Notes: generated by a model not told the origin, from the sequence alone. A DNA stretch of 64,000 bases from Blumeriella jaapii (GCA_009599575.1 VWND01000076.1:806001-870000); one strand, 5' to 3'; positions 45,950-58,723 are shown, numbered from the stretch's first letter. A program made the numbers and translations.

Positions 45950-46920
45950 TCACGCGAAGCTGACCTTCTTGACGGTCTCGCCGAACTTCTCGCCTTGGAT
46001 GGTAGCAACCTCGAGCTCGAGAGCGGACGGGGTGCGGGATCCGTCGGAGCCGGCGAAAGTACCTGCGCCCCTGGGTATGGGAATATCGCAGTCAGCAAGT
46101 TTCTTCTGTAGACCTCGTGGTGATTACTGAAGTGTGTTGGGAGTACACGTGCAGGTAAGTCCCGAGGTACCGCACAGAGGGCAACATCACTTTGAGCAGC
46201 TGACTTACCAGGGAGAACCACCACGGACTTCGGAGTAGTTGGTGAGCTGGGGGAAGCTGTGAGCGTAACCGAGGGGAACGTAGATGACTGGGTTAATCTG
46301 TGTTAGCGAATGCGCTGAGCATTGATGCAAGGTGGAGGAGCTTACTGCCGTGGTGGGTAAGAGTCGAGAGGGTCGCAATCGCAGTAGACTCTTGTCCACC
46401 ACCTGGGCTTGCACTCGAGATGAAGACACCTGCGAACTTGCCCGCGAGACCACCGCTTGCCCACAGGCCTCCCGTGGTGTCCCAGAAGGTCTTCCACTGG
46501 GCTGGGAAGTTGCCGTAACGGGTGGGGATGCCGAAGAGGAAGGCGTCGTAGGTAGCGAGGGTAGCGGCATCGATGACGGGGTAATCAGACTTGGGGGGAG
46601 CGTGCATCTGAGATGTGTTAGAGCCTCGAGACACAGATGGCCGTCGAAAGCGGGGAGGCAGGAGAGGAGTGTGTGTGAATGACAATATACCTTGGTGAGA
46701 ACTTCTTGAGGGAGGGTCTCGGGGACTTGGAAGATGTCTGCTTCGATGCCGGCCTTGGATAGACCAGCCTTCTCGGCTTCGGCGAGGGTTTTGATATGGC
46801 CGTACATGGAGTACTGGGTGGTCCTTGGTCAGCTCTGCCATCATACCACGATCGTACAGTACCTGGGTAAGTAAGGATGGCGGGGTAACTCACAAAGACG
46901 ATAGCGACTTTAGGAGCCAT
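45950..46920 (-). CDS. PST2: Flavodoxin-like NAD(P)H:quinone oxidoreductase (Pst2/Ycp4 type)
   Basis: Five exons: 46894-46920, 46691-46813, 46346-46607, 46209-46287 and 45950-46070; 203 aa, the usual WrbA-type length. It reduces quinones by two electrons using FMN, protecting against oxidative stress, often at eisosomes or the plasma membrane. The FMN-binding start is [20 protein letters not shown], made by joining a 27-nt first exon to exon 2. Further motifs are [54 protein letters not shown] (across intron 3) and [17 protein letters not shown] (across intron 4). The same family includes the fungal minor allergen Alt a 7. It is divergent from MSH1. Confidence 0.94.
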
Positions 46921-47408
46921 TTTGAGACGAGACTTTTGGGATGAGTGAATTCGAGAGTGTTGTTGTTGTTGTTGCTGTGGTCAAGGGTGCGAGTGTAAGT
47001 CTCTAAGTAGGGATGAAGACGAGGTGTTGTGGGATGGAGAGAGGGGAAGGGAGCAGCTCTTATATGTACGGTACGTTACTGTACAGTACTGTACATACCT
47101 ACAGTAGCTGGCTGCACATGCAGCTGCTCTTTACCCGCCTTTCTCGTGACACTGCCGCTGCCGATCCGGCTCCCTGCGTCGCGTTGCATCTCAACAGTCT
47201 ACGGTACAGTAGCGGCTGGCTGACCGAAACTTAATCATCGATCTCTAAGCATTTCCGAGCATTGACTGTACTGTGTACAGTCAGTACAGTACAGTCCTGT
47301 CCTGTATCTACAGTCTTGTCCGGTACAACGCCTTAGTCATCCGCTGCCAGATGCAGGAACAGCCGAGAAGGTCCCGACAGATAACGTGATACCACGTGAT
47401 ACCGCGTG
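46921..47408. promoter_or_regulatory. Divergent region, quinone reductase / MSH1, with GTAC repeats
   Basis: A 488-bp gap between opposite starts. It holds two GTAC clusters (about 47064-47098 and 47269-47300), GTTGTTGTT repeats close to the reductase start and two CACGTGATACC-like words before MSH1 (at 47382 and 47393 the motif GTGATACC repeats). No gene is seen. Confidence 0.45.
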
Positions 47409-50400
47409 ATGGATTTGAAATTCTCTTCACCTCCCATCTTCCGAAGTGACGCGACCCTATTCACACCACATCTCTCACAGGCAATCCAACACAAAGCATG
47501 CCTCATGCTCGCTCCGCCAATATCCCTTCGAGCTGTTGCGCCTCACCTCCCCCTTTGTACCCTGACCCGATGTCTCCCTCACCACTTCCGAGCGCCATCG
47601 CGTGTGCGTCTGGACCAGCTCAGCTGTCCTTGGCGCGTCCCGAATAGGGGCAAGAAATCGAAAGCCACGCTCAAACTCGACGATTTGCCTCGCGGCGGGG
47701 TGCTTAGTCCGCTTGACTTGCCGCAAGGCGTCATCCCCTTAGAGCCACTGGAGCTCGAGAAAGATGCCCCTCCCATCTACTCGACCGTGGTCCAGCAGGC
47801 CCGGTCCAACATGCGCAAGTTCGAGAACTGCGTCCTGCTCACGCGCGTCGGTGGCTTCTACGAGTTGTACTTTGAACATGCCGAAGAACTTGCCCCTCTG
47901 TTGAATATCAAGTGTGCCAAGAGACCGTCGAGACCTGGGGCGCCGATCGTCTCAATGGTACGCTTGTCCCTTGCCTCATCGGCCTCGATTTAATGCTCGG
48001 TTAGGCAGGCTTTCCATTCTTTCAACTTGATCGATATCTCAAGATCTTAGTACAGGATCTCAATCGTTACGTTGCAATTGCGGAAGAGTTTCCTAATGAT
48101 GCTTCTGGCAAAGTCAAAGCGGGGGGGTTGATGCATGATCGGAAGGTCACTCGCATCATCACCCCGGGCACACTGATTGACGAGAACTTCATGGATCCTT
48201 TCACCAACAATTACGTTCTGGCAGTACATGTCCCAAGCCCATCTGCCTCTAACCCTTCTCAAGAACCGGTGGGAGCAAATCGTAGTCCCGATCTTCTCAT
48301 CGGTCTTGCGTGGCTGGATCTCTCGACTGGTCATTTCTTCACTCAGTCTACCACCCTTTCAGCTCTGCCTTCATTTCTGGCTCGTGTCTGCCCAACAGAG
48401 ATTGTCTTGGATGAAAATCTACAGGCATCAAAAGACCACGGGATCTTCCATGTTCTAGCAGACGATCATCATCATCTCATCACATACACCAATCCGTCGA
48501 ATGTCATGGAATTGGCTGATTGGGAGCCAATGCTGGAGTCGTCAATTCCTACAAAGACGATGGGAGAATACACAGCTGAGGAGGTTGGCGCTGGAAGCTC
48601 GCTACTTCAATATGTGGAGACTCGCTTACAAGGCTCAAATGTCAAGCTCCAGCCACCAACCCGACAGCTTGACATGATGGGAATTGACAAAAACACCATG
48701 CGAGCTTTGGAGATCAAGAGGACTATGAAGGAGGATGTTACTACAGGCAGTCTTTTGCATATAATCCGACGTACTGTCACCCAGGGTGGCGCTAGGCTGT
48801 TGGATAACTGGCTTAGTAAAATCTTCTCTTCTGTCATTTGGAGAAGTGATTGTACTGAGACTTGTTACAGGCTCTCCATCGACATCGTTAGATGTCATCA
48901 ACTCCAGGTTGGATCTTGTGGCGCACATGCTAGAAAATGAGCTGCTTCGGGAAAACATTACTGTTTTCCTCAAACGAAGTTACGATTCTCATCGATTACT
49001 TCAAAAGTTTGCCTTCGGTCGAGGTGAGCCAGATGATCTCCTAGCTCTTGCAAGTACCATCTATGCGACACAAGATATCGTTGCGTCCTTGTCCCAGAAT
49101 AGTGCGAAAGACAGCTGCGTTTATGCAATGACCAGCCGTATCGACTTGATCGGGCCTAGTGCCCTCGCCACCCGTATCCGCGAAGCCATAGACGAAGAAG
49201 GCATCTTGCAACAACACCGCCTCGAAGACGGCGAGGCAGGGGACATGCAAGCTTTGGCCAAAGAAATCGTCGCTACAGAAGGGACTCCTTCAGACGCCTC
49301 CATCCTACCCAAATCAGCTTCCACCAAAAAGAAACCGACCAGCCTCCGTGAGCACTACTCCGACGATAACGAACCTTGGGTCATGAAACCCGCTGCTAGC
49401 CCAATACTCACACGTCTACACAAAGAGATCACCTCTCTATCTTCTGAAAAGTTTGCCTTAGCAGAATCTCTTTGCCAGCGTTTCGGCGCTACAACACTTA
49501 CTCTACAATTCCGTCCTGGCCTCGGCCACATCTGCCATATTAAAGGCAAAGACACGAAACTTGATTTTAACGAAGTCCGTAGCGTCAGCTCCAGCAAAAG
49601 TACCCGATCCTTTCACCACCCGGAATGGACGGCTCTGGGCCAGCGGATAGACCAATGTAAAATACACATTCGGGCAGAAGAAAATCGAGTTTTCCACACT
49701 CTTCGATCCGAAACCATTCTTAACATAATCAAGCTCCGCCGTAACGCGGCCGTGCTCGACGAACTCGACATAGCCTGTTCCTTCGCAACACTCGCGGCAG
49801 AGAAACGCTGGACTCGTCCAACAATGAATCTCAGCACTTCGCACAAGATAGTCGGAGGGCGACACCCGACTGTAGAAGGCGGCTTAGAAGTAGAAGGTAG
49901 GACGTTCACAACTAACGACTGTTTTGTAGGCACTCCACAGAACGTTTGGCTCATCACCGGTCCCAACATGGCTGGCAAGTCCACCTTCCTTCGCCAGAAT
50001 GCCCTCATCACCATCTTGGCTCAAGTCGGCTCCTACGTGCCTGCTTCTTACGCTGAACTCGGCATCGTCGATCACCTATACTCCCGCGTCGGGTCTGCAG
50101 ATGATCTGTTTAGGGATCAGAGCACATTTATGGTTGAGATGTTGGAGACGGCCATGATTTTAAAGGGCGCCACGAAGCGGAGCTTTGTGATTATGGATGA
50201 AATTGGGCGGGGCACGACGCCGAGGGATGGCGAGGCGGTGGCGTTTGCTGTGTTAAAGCACTTGTGTGACACGAATATGTGCAGGGCTCTTTTTGCCACG
50301 CATTTCCATGGCTTGGCTGATCGCGTGGAGGCCGAGGGCATGAAGGACGGGGTGGGATTTTGGTGTACGGATGTGTTGGAGGATGAAAAGGGAGAGGGGT

Positions 50401-50540
50401 TTAGGTATGTGCATCGGCTGAGAGAAGGCGTTAATAGACGAAGCCATGCGTTAAAGGTTGCACGGTTAGCTGGCTTGCCAGAGGGTGCTATTGCTGTTGC
50501 GAGGAGGGTCTTGGGTACGGGCGACGTGGAGGATAGATAG
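47409..50540 (+). CDS. MSH1: Mitochondrial DNA mismatch-repair protein Msh1 (MutS family)
   Basis: Exons 47409-47957, 48005-48815 and 48871-50540; 1009 aa from the first ATG, or 977 from a second at 47505, which would start a typical mitochondrial presequence (MLAPPISLRAVAPHLPL). The MutS N-terminal mismatch-binding domain has FENCVLLTRVGGFYELYFEH, where GGFYE is the Phe-X-Glu mismatch motif. The connector and lever follow (MMGIDKNTMRALEIKRTM; TQGGARLLDNWLSS across intron 2). The ATPase carries Walker A (GPNMAGKSTFLRQNA, near residue 820) and Walker B (VIMDEIGRGTTPRDG). It repairs mismatches in mitochondrial DNA. It lacks the GIY-YIG tail of plant MSH1. Confidence 0.93.
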
Positions 50541-50929
50541 TGCTACCTTTAGGGGTATTGTAGATGTATGTGTGGTAAGAGTTCCTAGATACTGTACCAA
50601 GGGCCGGAACTGAGACACTGTAGAGTCCTGATCGTATAAAACCACCTACCCGCTTGCGTCCCCACTGCATAACGAACAGGCTGTTGATATGCGGCAAAAG
50701 CCTCGCGGTTCTCGCTTAGCTCGGTAGCTCGCGTAATTCAAAGTAAACAAGATTGCGACGTGCAACAGACATACTCGCAAGCAACTTCTTCACTTGGTAA
50801 CTCGGCAACCCGTGTTGAATCCGAAGTAAACAAAAGACTGCGACGTGCAACAAACACACTCGCAGGCAAGTTTCTCGCGTTTTTTCATTGCACGCTCTGC
50901 TCCAAAAGCAGGTGTGCCATCCAAACGCG
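50541..50929. other. Convergent intergenic with an 83-bp imperfect duplication
   Basis: Between MSH1 and the kelch gene. AAGTAAACAA plus GCGACGTGCAACA occurs at 50741 and again at 50824, with similar flanks, showing a diverged tandem duplication of about 83 bp. Confidence 0.6.
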
Positions 50930-53067
50930 TCATCGTCTCCTCCCCGTCCCACCACTCGCTCCCTCCGCCCTATCCGCGAGGGTCACCACCTCCCCAATAC
51001 CCGCAGCCTCCTGCTCATCCTCCAACGCTGTGATCTCCTCGCGACAATCCCACCACTTCTCCTCGCTCATCTCGAACGCGCGCGTCTTGATCTCCTTCAC
51101 GCTCAGCGTCTCAGGCTGAATGCCTTTCCACCGCAGGCTTGTCATCAGCGCCTCCTGCCACTCGTTGCCGCACCGCTGGAAGAACTCTCTCCTCGATTCG
51201 AAGGGTCGCGGGTGGGGCAGGCCGTCGTCGGCCGGGGTTGCGGAGGCGCTTGTGTCGGGCGAGTCGTCGAACACGGCCGTGGCGGGTGAAGAAGGCGCTT
51301 CGCTTGCGGAGTCCGCGGCGAGCTTATCCTTGCGTTTGGACTTGCGCGTGCTCTCCGTGTGCAGGGGCTTCGCATCATCCATCTTGACGTCGCCGTCGCC
51401 GTCCTCGTCCTCGCTTTCCCCGTCCTCGTCTTCCTCGCTGTCGTCGTCGTCGTCGTCCTCGCTCTCCCCGTCCTCGCTGCCTTGCCAGTTCTCGGGTTCC
51501 CGGCGGAATATCTGCTTGACGCCGTCCAGCTTGCCGAGATCGACGGCGTACATGTCGTCGAACGTGAACTCGCGGTCGCCCTTCTCGAAAGTGCCGCCGT
51601 AGATGTACAGCACGTCGTCCTGCACGGTGAGTTGGGCGTTGAAGCGCGGGTGCGGGAACTCGAACAGAACTTCCTTGGCCGGGAGTTCGTTCTCCGTGTC
51701 GACTTCCTTGGGCTTCTCGATTTCTATTTCGTCGGAGTAGTCCAAAGATTTCCCCGTCTGTAGCGCAGCGAGATTTCGCAAGAGTTCGTCCTCGTTTGCC
51801 TGACCTCTTCCACGCCTCCCTCCGCGCACATTATCCTGCTGCTTCCTCGGCACCCGCACCTTCCTCAATGCGAGAGGAAAGTATCGGTTCCGTTCGATGT
51901 TCCACGCAAACAGCGTGTTGAAGAACTCGCTATCAATGCCCTCTTCGCTCTCCTCGACGTCGTGGACGCCTCCAAATGAGATGCCTCTCCCCTTGTGGTG
52001 CGCCATCGTCGATCCCGCTCTCGCGGGATTCGGCGCATTGGCTGGTTTCTTCCTGCGCTCCCATCGCACGGTTGGGAGCGTGTTGGGTGGGGCGTCCGAA
52101 GCCGGCGGCACAATACGCAAGAAAAAGCAGTCTTCGTGCACCTTGGGCTTCAGGACATTCCGCTGCGCCTGTCCGCCCCCTTTCGTCTGTTTTCCCAACA
52201 GCGTCGCCTTGACTCGGGAGTACCCGCCGTAGAGCACCGCACCAGAATCGTGCGGCAGGAACGAAAATGAGGAGCGGGCGTCGGGCTTTTGTGTGGCGAG
52301 GGGCAAGACGGGGTTGTGCCACACGAAAGAATGCGTGTCGTAGATCCAGAGATCGGCCAGGTACTTGGTCGTCTGGGAGGTGTCTTGGAACCCGCCAAAT
52401 AGGATGATGTACTTTTTGAAGTAGGTCATGCGGTGTCCGCTTCTGGCAGGGGGGGACTTGCCTTTGGTTTCGAGGCGTGTCCACTCGCGGCTCGAGGGCT
52501 CGAAGCGCCAGAACTAAGTCCATTAGCATGTGCCATGTATGAGTCCTGAATTTGAAGCAAACCCACATCATTATAGTGGTAAAACGTGCCCTGCTTAGGC
52601 GAGCTAAACTCTCCCCCGAAAAGATAAATCCCTTTATCGTTGCCACCCCGACACCACGCGTGTCCACTCCGGGGCAACGGCGTATTCGGACTCGTGATCA
52701 CGCGCCACTCATCCTTGTTCACAAGATACACATACATGTCATTGAAGAACGCCGCCAGCGCACCGTTGAAGTACTCGCCGCCGAACAGGAACAGCTCGTT
52801 GTCGTTCGCCGGACTCGCCAGGAGCGTCGACGAGGCCCGCGCGCGCGGCGGTTCACACGGCGCCTCGGTGACCTTGAGGAACTGCTCCTGCTTGCGCGCG
52901 TACTCGGCGAGCACGGCGTCGAGGTCGACGTCCTCGGCGTCGCTGTCGGCCGCCGAAGACTTGGACGCCTTGGTCTTCTCCTTCTTCTCACCTTTCTTCT
53001 CCTGCTTGAGCTTCTTCTCGGCTTTCTTGGCTTTCTTGCTCTCGCTGCCCTTCTTGTCTTTGGCCAT
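50930..53067 (-). CDS. KEL3: Kelch-repeat protein with DUF4110 tail (Kel3/KLHDC4 type)
   Basis: Exons 52567-53067 and 50930-52513; 694 aa. Residues 1-45 are almost all Lys, Glu and Ala. Kelch beta-propeller blades follow, seen as LFLFGGEYFNG, IYLFGGEFSSPKQ, YNDFWRFEPSSREW (across the intron), IILFGGFQDTSQTTKYLADL and LYIYGGTFEKG. An acidic Asp/Glu/Ser stretch lies between about 500 and 545. The C-terminus (about 605-670; SLRWKGIQPETLSVKEIKTR, EEKWWDCREEI) is the DUF4110 domain found with kelch repeats in this family. Yeast Kel3 is cytoplasmic with unclear function, so no reaction is assigned. The intron starts GTGGGT, a weaker donor, but the joined frame fits the family. Confidence 0.92.
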
Positions 53068-53747
53068 GTTGGATCTTTGGATCTGTCGGTTTCTGGCGAC
53101 AGGAGCTTCGAGCAGGCGTTGTGGGTTTGTTGACTTGTGAAGTTAGCAGAGTTCGCCTAGGTACTCATGCTAGCCGAGAGTGATTACATCACGTGATTGC
53201 ACACACTTTCCGATCCCGAGCTCCTGCTGAGGTTCAGACCAGGAGAAGTTGTCTACATACTATAAGCTACTGTATTTAATTGAGCTGAGAATGTGTGCTG
53301 GGTATGCCGTTTCCGGAGCTGCTTGACTGGTGACCTAGGAGCGTAAAGCACAAAGGCTCCCTGCAAGGAGAAATGTCTGCGGAAAAGCCTGGAGGTACCG
53401 TCGCGAACGTCAGGAGGTCTTACCTGGGATACAGGCGCAAAGCTGTTACAGTCTTAACATTCTATAGCAACTTGAAGCCGTTCCTACTCGCAGGTATGTA
53501 TGACGGCGCGCAAAGAGTAAGTGAGGAACCAGCGTGGTTGAGATGTATCTGTGTGACCACAAGATATTTAATCAATGAGATGAAACAACCGCGCTAAGGC
53601 ACCGACCACCGACCCACTTATTATATTACAATCGAACTCACCCTCCTCTACCTTATTTCGACCTCCAACCTCGACAACCTCGTCCTCTCGCAAATCTTTC
53701 GAATCTGCATGAGGAACAGCTGAGCGAGGAACTCGTTTCTTTACAAG
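53068..53747. promoter_or_regulatory. Divergent region, kelch gene / peptidase gene
   Basis: A 680-bp gap between opposite start codons. No gene, strong repeat or TATA box is evident. CACGTGAT appears at 53191. Confidence 0.4.
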
Positions 53748-55781
53748 ATGACGCTTGCACGGATCATCGAGTCGAAAGCTCATTTCATTCCTGGTAAGCG
53801 CGCAGACCACTGCATCGAGCCAGGTCGTATTGATGCTTAGGTATCTGTAGAGGGGGATATGTATGTCTCCCTCGTGTATATATCCCTCTACTCGTTATCT
53901 TGGCTCTTAAATACCTCAACCGTTCTCTGGAAAAGACAGACTCCCTTACACGAGCGAATACCCAGTCACCTAGACAGGCATAACTAACACCTCCTCCAGG
54001 TAGACTCATCGTATCCGAACTCTTGTTCGAGGTCCCCAAAGACTATTCGAATCCAGAAAAAGGAACGATTCAGCTCTTCGCCCGTTCCGTTGCCAGGACC
54101 GAGAATCCGACGACCCTTATCTCCGAAGAAGACCGACGCAAGAAGTGAGCCTTTCTCCTGGTTTCCAAGGAGCCCATTATCTGACGGCCTGTAGATCTCA
54201 AATACCATGGTTCGTCTACCTGCAAGGCGGACCAGGTTTCCAGTGCTCCCCTCCTCAGAACTCGCCTATCACACATGCTGTGCTGGACAGAGGCTACCAG
54301 ATCTTGTTTCTCGACCAGCGAGGCACGGGACTGAGCTCGCCGATCTCAGCAGCGACACTTGCTTTGCAGGGCGATGCTAGTAGACAGGCGGATTACCTCA
54401 AGCTGTTTCGGGCTGATAGCATCGTCAAAGATTGCGAAGCTATCAGGAAGACGCTTACTGAGGACTACCCGACGGAGATGAAGAAGTGGTAAGTTTTGCA
54501 CCATCTCGGCACGAGGCTTATGTTGATAGATAAAAGGTCTGTCTTTGGTCAGTCTTTTGGTGGCTTTTGTGTTCTCACGTAAGTATAGTTTTTGTGGGAT
54601 TTATAACGTGCTTTGGCGAAATGCTGGAAAATCTTGGAGAAATGCTTGAAGCAACGACAATGTAAGAGCACATCTAACAAGAACCCAGATATCTTTCCAA
54701 GTACCCTCAAGGACTCCGGGAGGCCTTTACAGCGGGGGGGTTGGCGCCGATTGGTCAATCGCCAGAGCAAGTCTACCAGGCCACTTTCAAGAAAGTAATA
54801 GAAAGAAACAAGGTACGAAGAATCAACCCGAAGCTGCCTGGCACTGAAGCTAATGAGGGTTTCTAGGCCTACTACAAGAAGTTTCCGGAAGACGTAGATT
54901 CCGTCCACGACTTGGCTTTTCATATCAAAAGCAGACAAGGCCTCCAACTTCCCTCCGGCGGCGTGCTTACCGTCCGAGGTCTCTTGACACTGGGAAGAAT
55001 GTTTGGCGCTCACGGGGGTCTTGACGCAGTACACGATCTTATTCTCCGGATGAAGACAGACCTGGAACAAGTTCGGTTTATCACTCGACCGTAAGTACCA
55101 CCCCCGGCCTGAACGTACCTGGGACTCACATCACACAGCACACTCTCAGCTCTGGAAGGTGCACTCAGCTTTGATAACAACGTTCTGTATGCCGTTCTCC
55201 ACGAATCCATCTACTGTGAGAATGAGGCTAGTAACTGGGCTGCCGAGCGCGTCGGCAAGACACTCCGAGAGTACCAATGGCTGAACCAATCACCTCAATC
55301 GCCGAACGCAGTCAGAGAGGCTCCACTGTTTTTCTCCGGAGAAATGATATACCCGTTCTTGTTCGACATCTTCCCCGAGCTGGAGAAGCTGGCTCCCGTC
55401 GCACATTTGCTTGCTAAGTACCCAGACTGGCCAGAATTATACGACAAGTGGCAGGTGAGTGATTCTACAATTATTGTTGTGAGCAGTGGGATGATCTGTT
55501 TACACGATTCATAGCTGGCTCGAAATGAAGTCCCATTATACTCGGCAACGTACCTTGATGATATGTACGTGGCCTACGAACTTGCTCAAGAGACCGCCAC
55601 GTTAGTGAAGAACTGCAAGCAGTAAGTGTCGAGTAGAGCATGGAACGAGACTGGTCATTCTGTGCGAGAATTGACATTATCCAGGTTCATCACTAATTCC
55701 ATGTACCACGATGCGGTACGCAGCAAGAATGAGCAAGTCATGAAGGAGCTTTTCGCCCTTCGAGACGACACGATGGATTAA
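53748..55781 (+). CDS. Proline iminopeptidase-like alpha/beta hydrolase (family S33)
   Basis: Nine exons: 53748-53793, 54000-54144, 54195-54488, 54537-54578, 54689-54812, 54867-55090, 55139-55454, 55515-55621 and 55685-55781; 464 aa. It is likely to remove N-terminal proline from peptides in the cytosol. The oxyanion region reads WFVYLQGGPGFQCSP (HGGPG with Gln for His). LFLDQRGTGLSSPIS is the DxRGxG motif. The nucleophile elbow is GQSFGG with Ser168, encoded by a 42-nt exon. The large cap domain follows (GLREAFTAGGLAPIG). The acid and His are probably the Asp-Asp-Met-Tyr-Val region and SMYHDAVRS near the end (His about 447), as in fungal prolyl aminopeptidases. No signal peptide. Its stop codon lies 12 bp from that of the next gene. 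Confidence 0.88.
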
Positions 55782-55793
55782 ACCTTCGCTAAA

Positions 55794-57213
55794 TTACAAT
55801 TTTGCTTTCGGTAGCATGATATCCTGCGCTGCTTTCAACTGTCGAGATAGATCCTCGTCCCAGATCCAGTTATAGCGCTCCATCAACCTTTCCCGAACCT
55901 TCTCTAGATCCGTTCCCAAGGTCTCGTCCTCAAATTCATACAGTGCGGCTGCCTCCCGCGAGGTGGTCACGACCCGTTGACTTCTCGGTCGGCGGACGGC
56001 GTCATAGGCGTAGAAGGCTTTCTCAATCTCGTTCACCGACTTGACTTTGCCAAGAAGATTGGACAGCACCAAGGCATCCTCAATTGCTTGTCCGGCCCCG
56101 GCACCTTGGTGGGGAGTTGATGCATGTGCTGCATCTCCCAGGATCGCGATGCGTCCTTTGAAGTAAGTAGGCGCGGGCGGGTGATCAAACAGGGCCCATA
56201 CATCCGGTTTCTCCATCAACTATCGTTCGACGTCAATACTTTGTACATAGTCATACTGCCAAGGCGTGAGACACTGACCGAGAGAATCTGTTGCACACTT
56301 TCTCCCCAACCGTCAAAGTCCCGGAACATGTCCTCTTTCTTCATGGGCAAGACCCATCTCTCATCCTCCCATTTCCCATCTGCTTTCGTCTGGAACGCAA
56401 CGACGTTCATCGTCTTCCCTTTCTGGATGGGGAAGGTCAAGACATGGCCGTGTCTCCCCAAGTACATCTGACTGTTCTCAGCCAGCCTCCGCCCCAGAGC
56501 ATTAACCGCCTTCTCCATAGGGATCAGGCCTCGGTAGGCATACTTGCCCGTGAAAGTCGGATTGACCGCCTCGTGATTTTCCCCCAGCAGGATCTGTCTC
56601 GTCCGGGACTTCACGCCATCGCAGCCAATGACGGCGTCTGCCTCGGCCGTGCTCCCATCGTGGAACGTCATCTTGATCTTCTCCCCGACCTTCTGCAACT
56701 TTTGCAGCCGCTTCCCGAACTGGGCCACTCCGTCCGGAACCAGCTTCACCAGCTGATCGAGAAAATGGGCCCGATGCACGCTGCTCTGCCCAACATCCCC
56801 CGCCACCACCTGCGCAATCGAGGTCCCTTCCTTGCCGGGCGCTTTCAGGTCCTTCCAGGCGGAGTCCTTCTGGCCGAGGCTGAAGTCGAACCAGATCTTC
56901 TTCTTTCCCGGCGCGGCGTTGGACGTGGCGATCTTGTCGTAGCCGGCTCTGATCTCGGGGTCTATCAGCGACATGGCCCTCACGGCGTTGGGGCCGAAGG
57001 AGACGCCGGCCCCGATCTCCGCAAAGGCCGGGGCAGCCTCATAGATGGTGCATGAGATGTGCTGGTGCAGCAGGCCGATGGCCATGCTCAGACCTCCGAT
57101 GCCACCGCCTGCTCACTCACGCGGCGTCAACACGGCCATGCTCACTTGGCGGGCTCGAAGGGTGGCGGGGTTGGGGAGCCTGACGTACCAATGATCGCAA
57201 CGTGGATACACAT
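55794..57213 (-). CDS. FAD-dependent monooxygenase (salicylate hydroxylase-like)
   Basis: Exons 57189-57213, 56279-57108 and 55794-56219; 426 aa. The 25-nt first exon is essential: joined to exon 2 it gives MCIHVAIIGGGIGGLSMAIG, the FAD-binding GxGxxG fold (residues 9-14). Other group A flavoprotein hydroxylase motifs are IGCDGVKSRTRQILLG (DG motif) and GRIAILGDAAHASTPHQGAG (GD motif), with AGQAIEDALVLSNLL next. Such enzymes use NADPH and O2 to hydroxylate aromatic rings such as salicylate or act in secondary metabolism; the substrate is unknown. No biosynthetic cluster adjoins it. It is convergent with the peptidase, with only 12 bp between stop codons, so the transcripts must overlap. Confidence 0.92.
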
Positions 57214-57648
57214 CTTGGGTCTTGTGAATTCCGGGTCAGGTTACCCAATGGTGGTGGTGGTGGAATCTACCAAACTCGCCGACAGACAGGAGGTTGGTGG
57301 GTTGTAGGTTGTATGTAGATGTACTTACTGTATGCTGGCTGACGTTGCCGATATTTATGACACGGCCCGCCTCGTACTGTGGCTCGGATCGTCAGCGAGT
57401 AGCTGTTGACCGGTCTGCTTCGCGGATAAGGCCCCGGATGTGGACCGTCGGCTGCGCTTCGAGAGGCTCCTCGACCACAAATCCTTTCTCCTGCCTGAAT
57501 CATACAGCTGGGGGTTTCCTGTTTGTCGGTTGCCTGCCCCTCATTGAAGCTTGAAGCTTGAAGCGAGGCCTCAACTCGCGCTTCGCCTGTTCGTTTACGT
57601 GGGCACACGCATACATCCCATCATGATGATGATGATGATGATGATATT

Positions 57649-57725
57649 GTTTACTGTCTGTTTACTGTCTGTTTACTGTCTGTTTACTGTCTGTTTACTG
57701 TCTGTTTACTGTCTGTTTACTGTCT
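57649..57725 (+). repeat. 11-bp tandem repeat, seven perfect copies
   Basis: GTTTACTGTCT is repeated exactly seven times (77 bp) with no variation, directly after an ATG trinucleotide run. Confidence 0.97.
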
Positions 57726-58723
57726 GGAGGGGATAGTGAAACTGCGCAACCTCAAGCCCCCCGCAGGACATTGGAGACGTGCTAAGCGGGGGGGTTGTTT
57801 ACACACATGAGAGAGAGCCTCGACAAAGCCGTTCTACGATATGAAAGAGACGTGTGTGTGACCCGTGTCCGCTAAGTGAACCCTTCCCCTACCGGCGGGA
57901 AGGTTCTCTCTCCATGGATTTTGTGCGGCGAGCCTCGATGTGACAGAGCGATAGTCCAAGCTGTTGAAGCCGCCAGTTGTTGTCAGGACCCGACATCCCA
58001 TCCCCAGACCACGGACACCCCATGTGTCGAAGCCGTGAAGACCCCATGCAAACAGCACATTTCGAAGAGCCTTGAGGACTTCCCGAAGAGCAAGCCGGCC
58101 TCCTCTCCCCTCTCTTTCGCTCGGTGACACAGGTCCATACCGGCAGGCTGACCCTTGACAGCCCGACTGACTGACTGACTACCTATCCTGGTCTAGGATG
58201 GGAGGGACATGCGGCGTTCACGCGCACATCGAGTCGCGATTGCGGCACACTGATGGATATGCATCTACTTACAGTACCAGCAGACGTCCCCATCGCTCTT
58301 CCGCTTCCGCATCTTCCTGGTGAAGGGCAACTCCGGCCTGTCTCAACGCGTACAGTAGGTACAGCACCGCACCGCACCGCACAGCACGGTACGGTAGTAC
58401 TGTGTAGTATGTCATTTCACAGGATCTCCTGCAGAGCGAAAAAGCCGAGCGACTTCTTGGGGATCTGCCACATGCATACCGCCACGACGCATGCGATCGG
58501 GGCTTGGTTGTGGGGTAAAGGGCGTATACTGTACTGTACAAAAAAAATGGAGCAAACGTCGAACGTCGAGCGTCACATCCGGGCATTCCTTGCTCGCTCG
58601 CTCGCTCGCTCGCTCGGGGCTTTTTCCGTTGCTTTTTTTGGCGCCCTTCTCCTCTTTCTGGCTCCACTCCGCTCTCGCACGGGGGCAGAAGACACCGAGG
58701 AAAAGAGCAGGGGATGAGAAAAT

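Noticed and set aside
57649..57725. CRISPR-like array
   Set aside because: The 11-bp units are directly tandem with no spacers, and the organism is a eukaryote.
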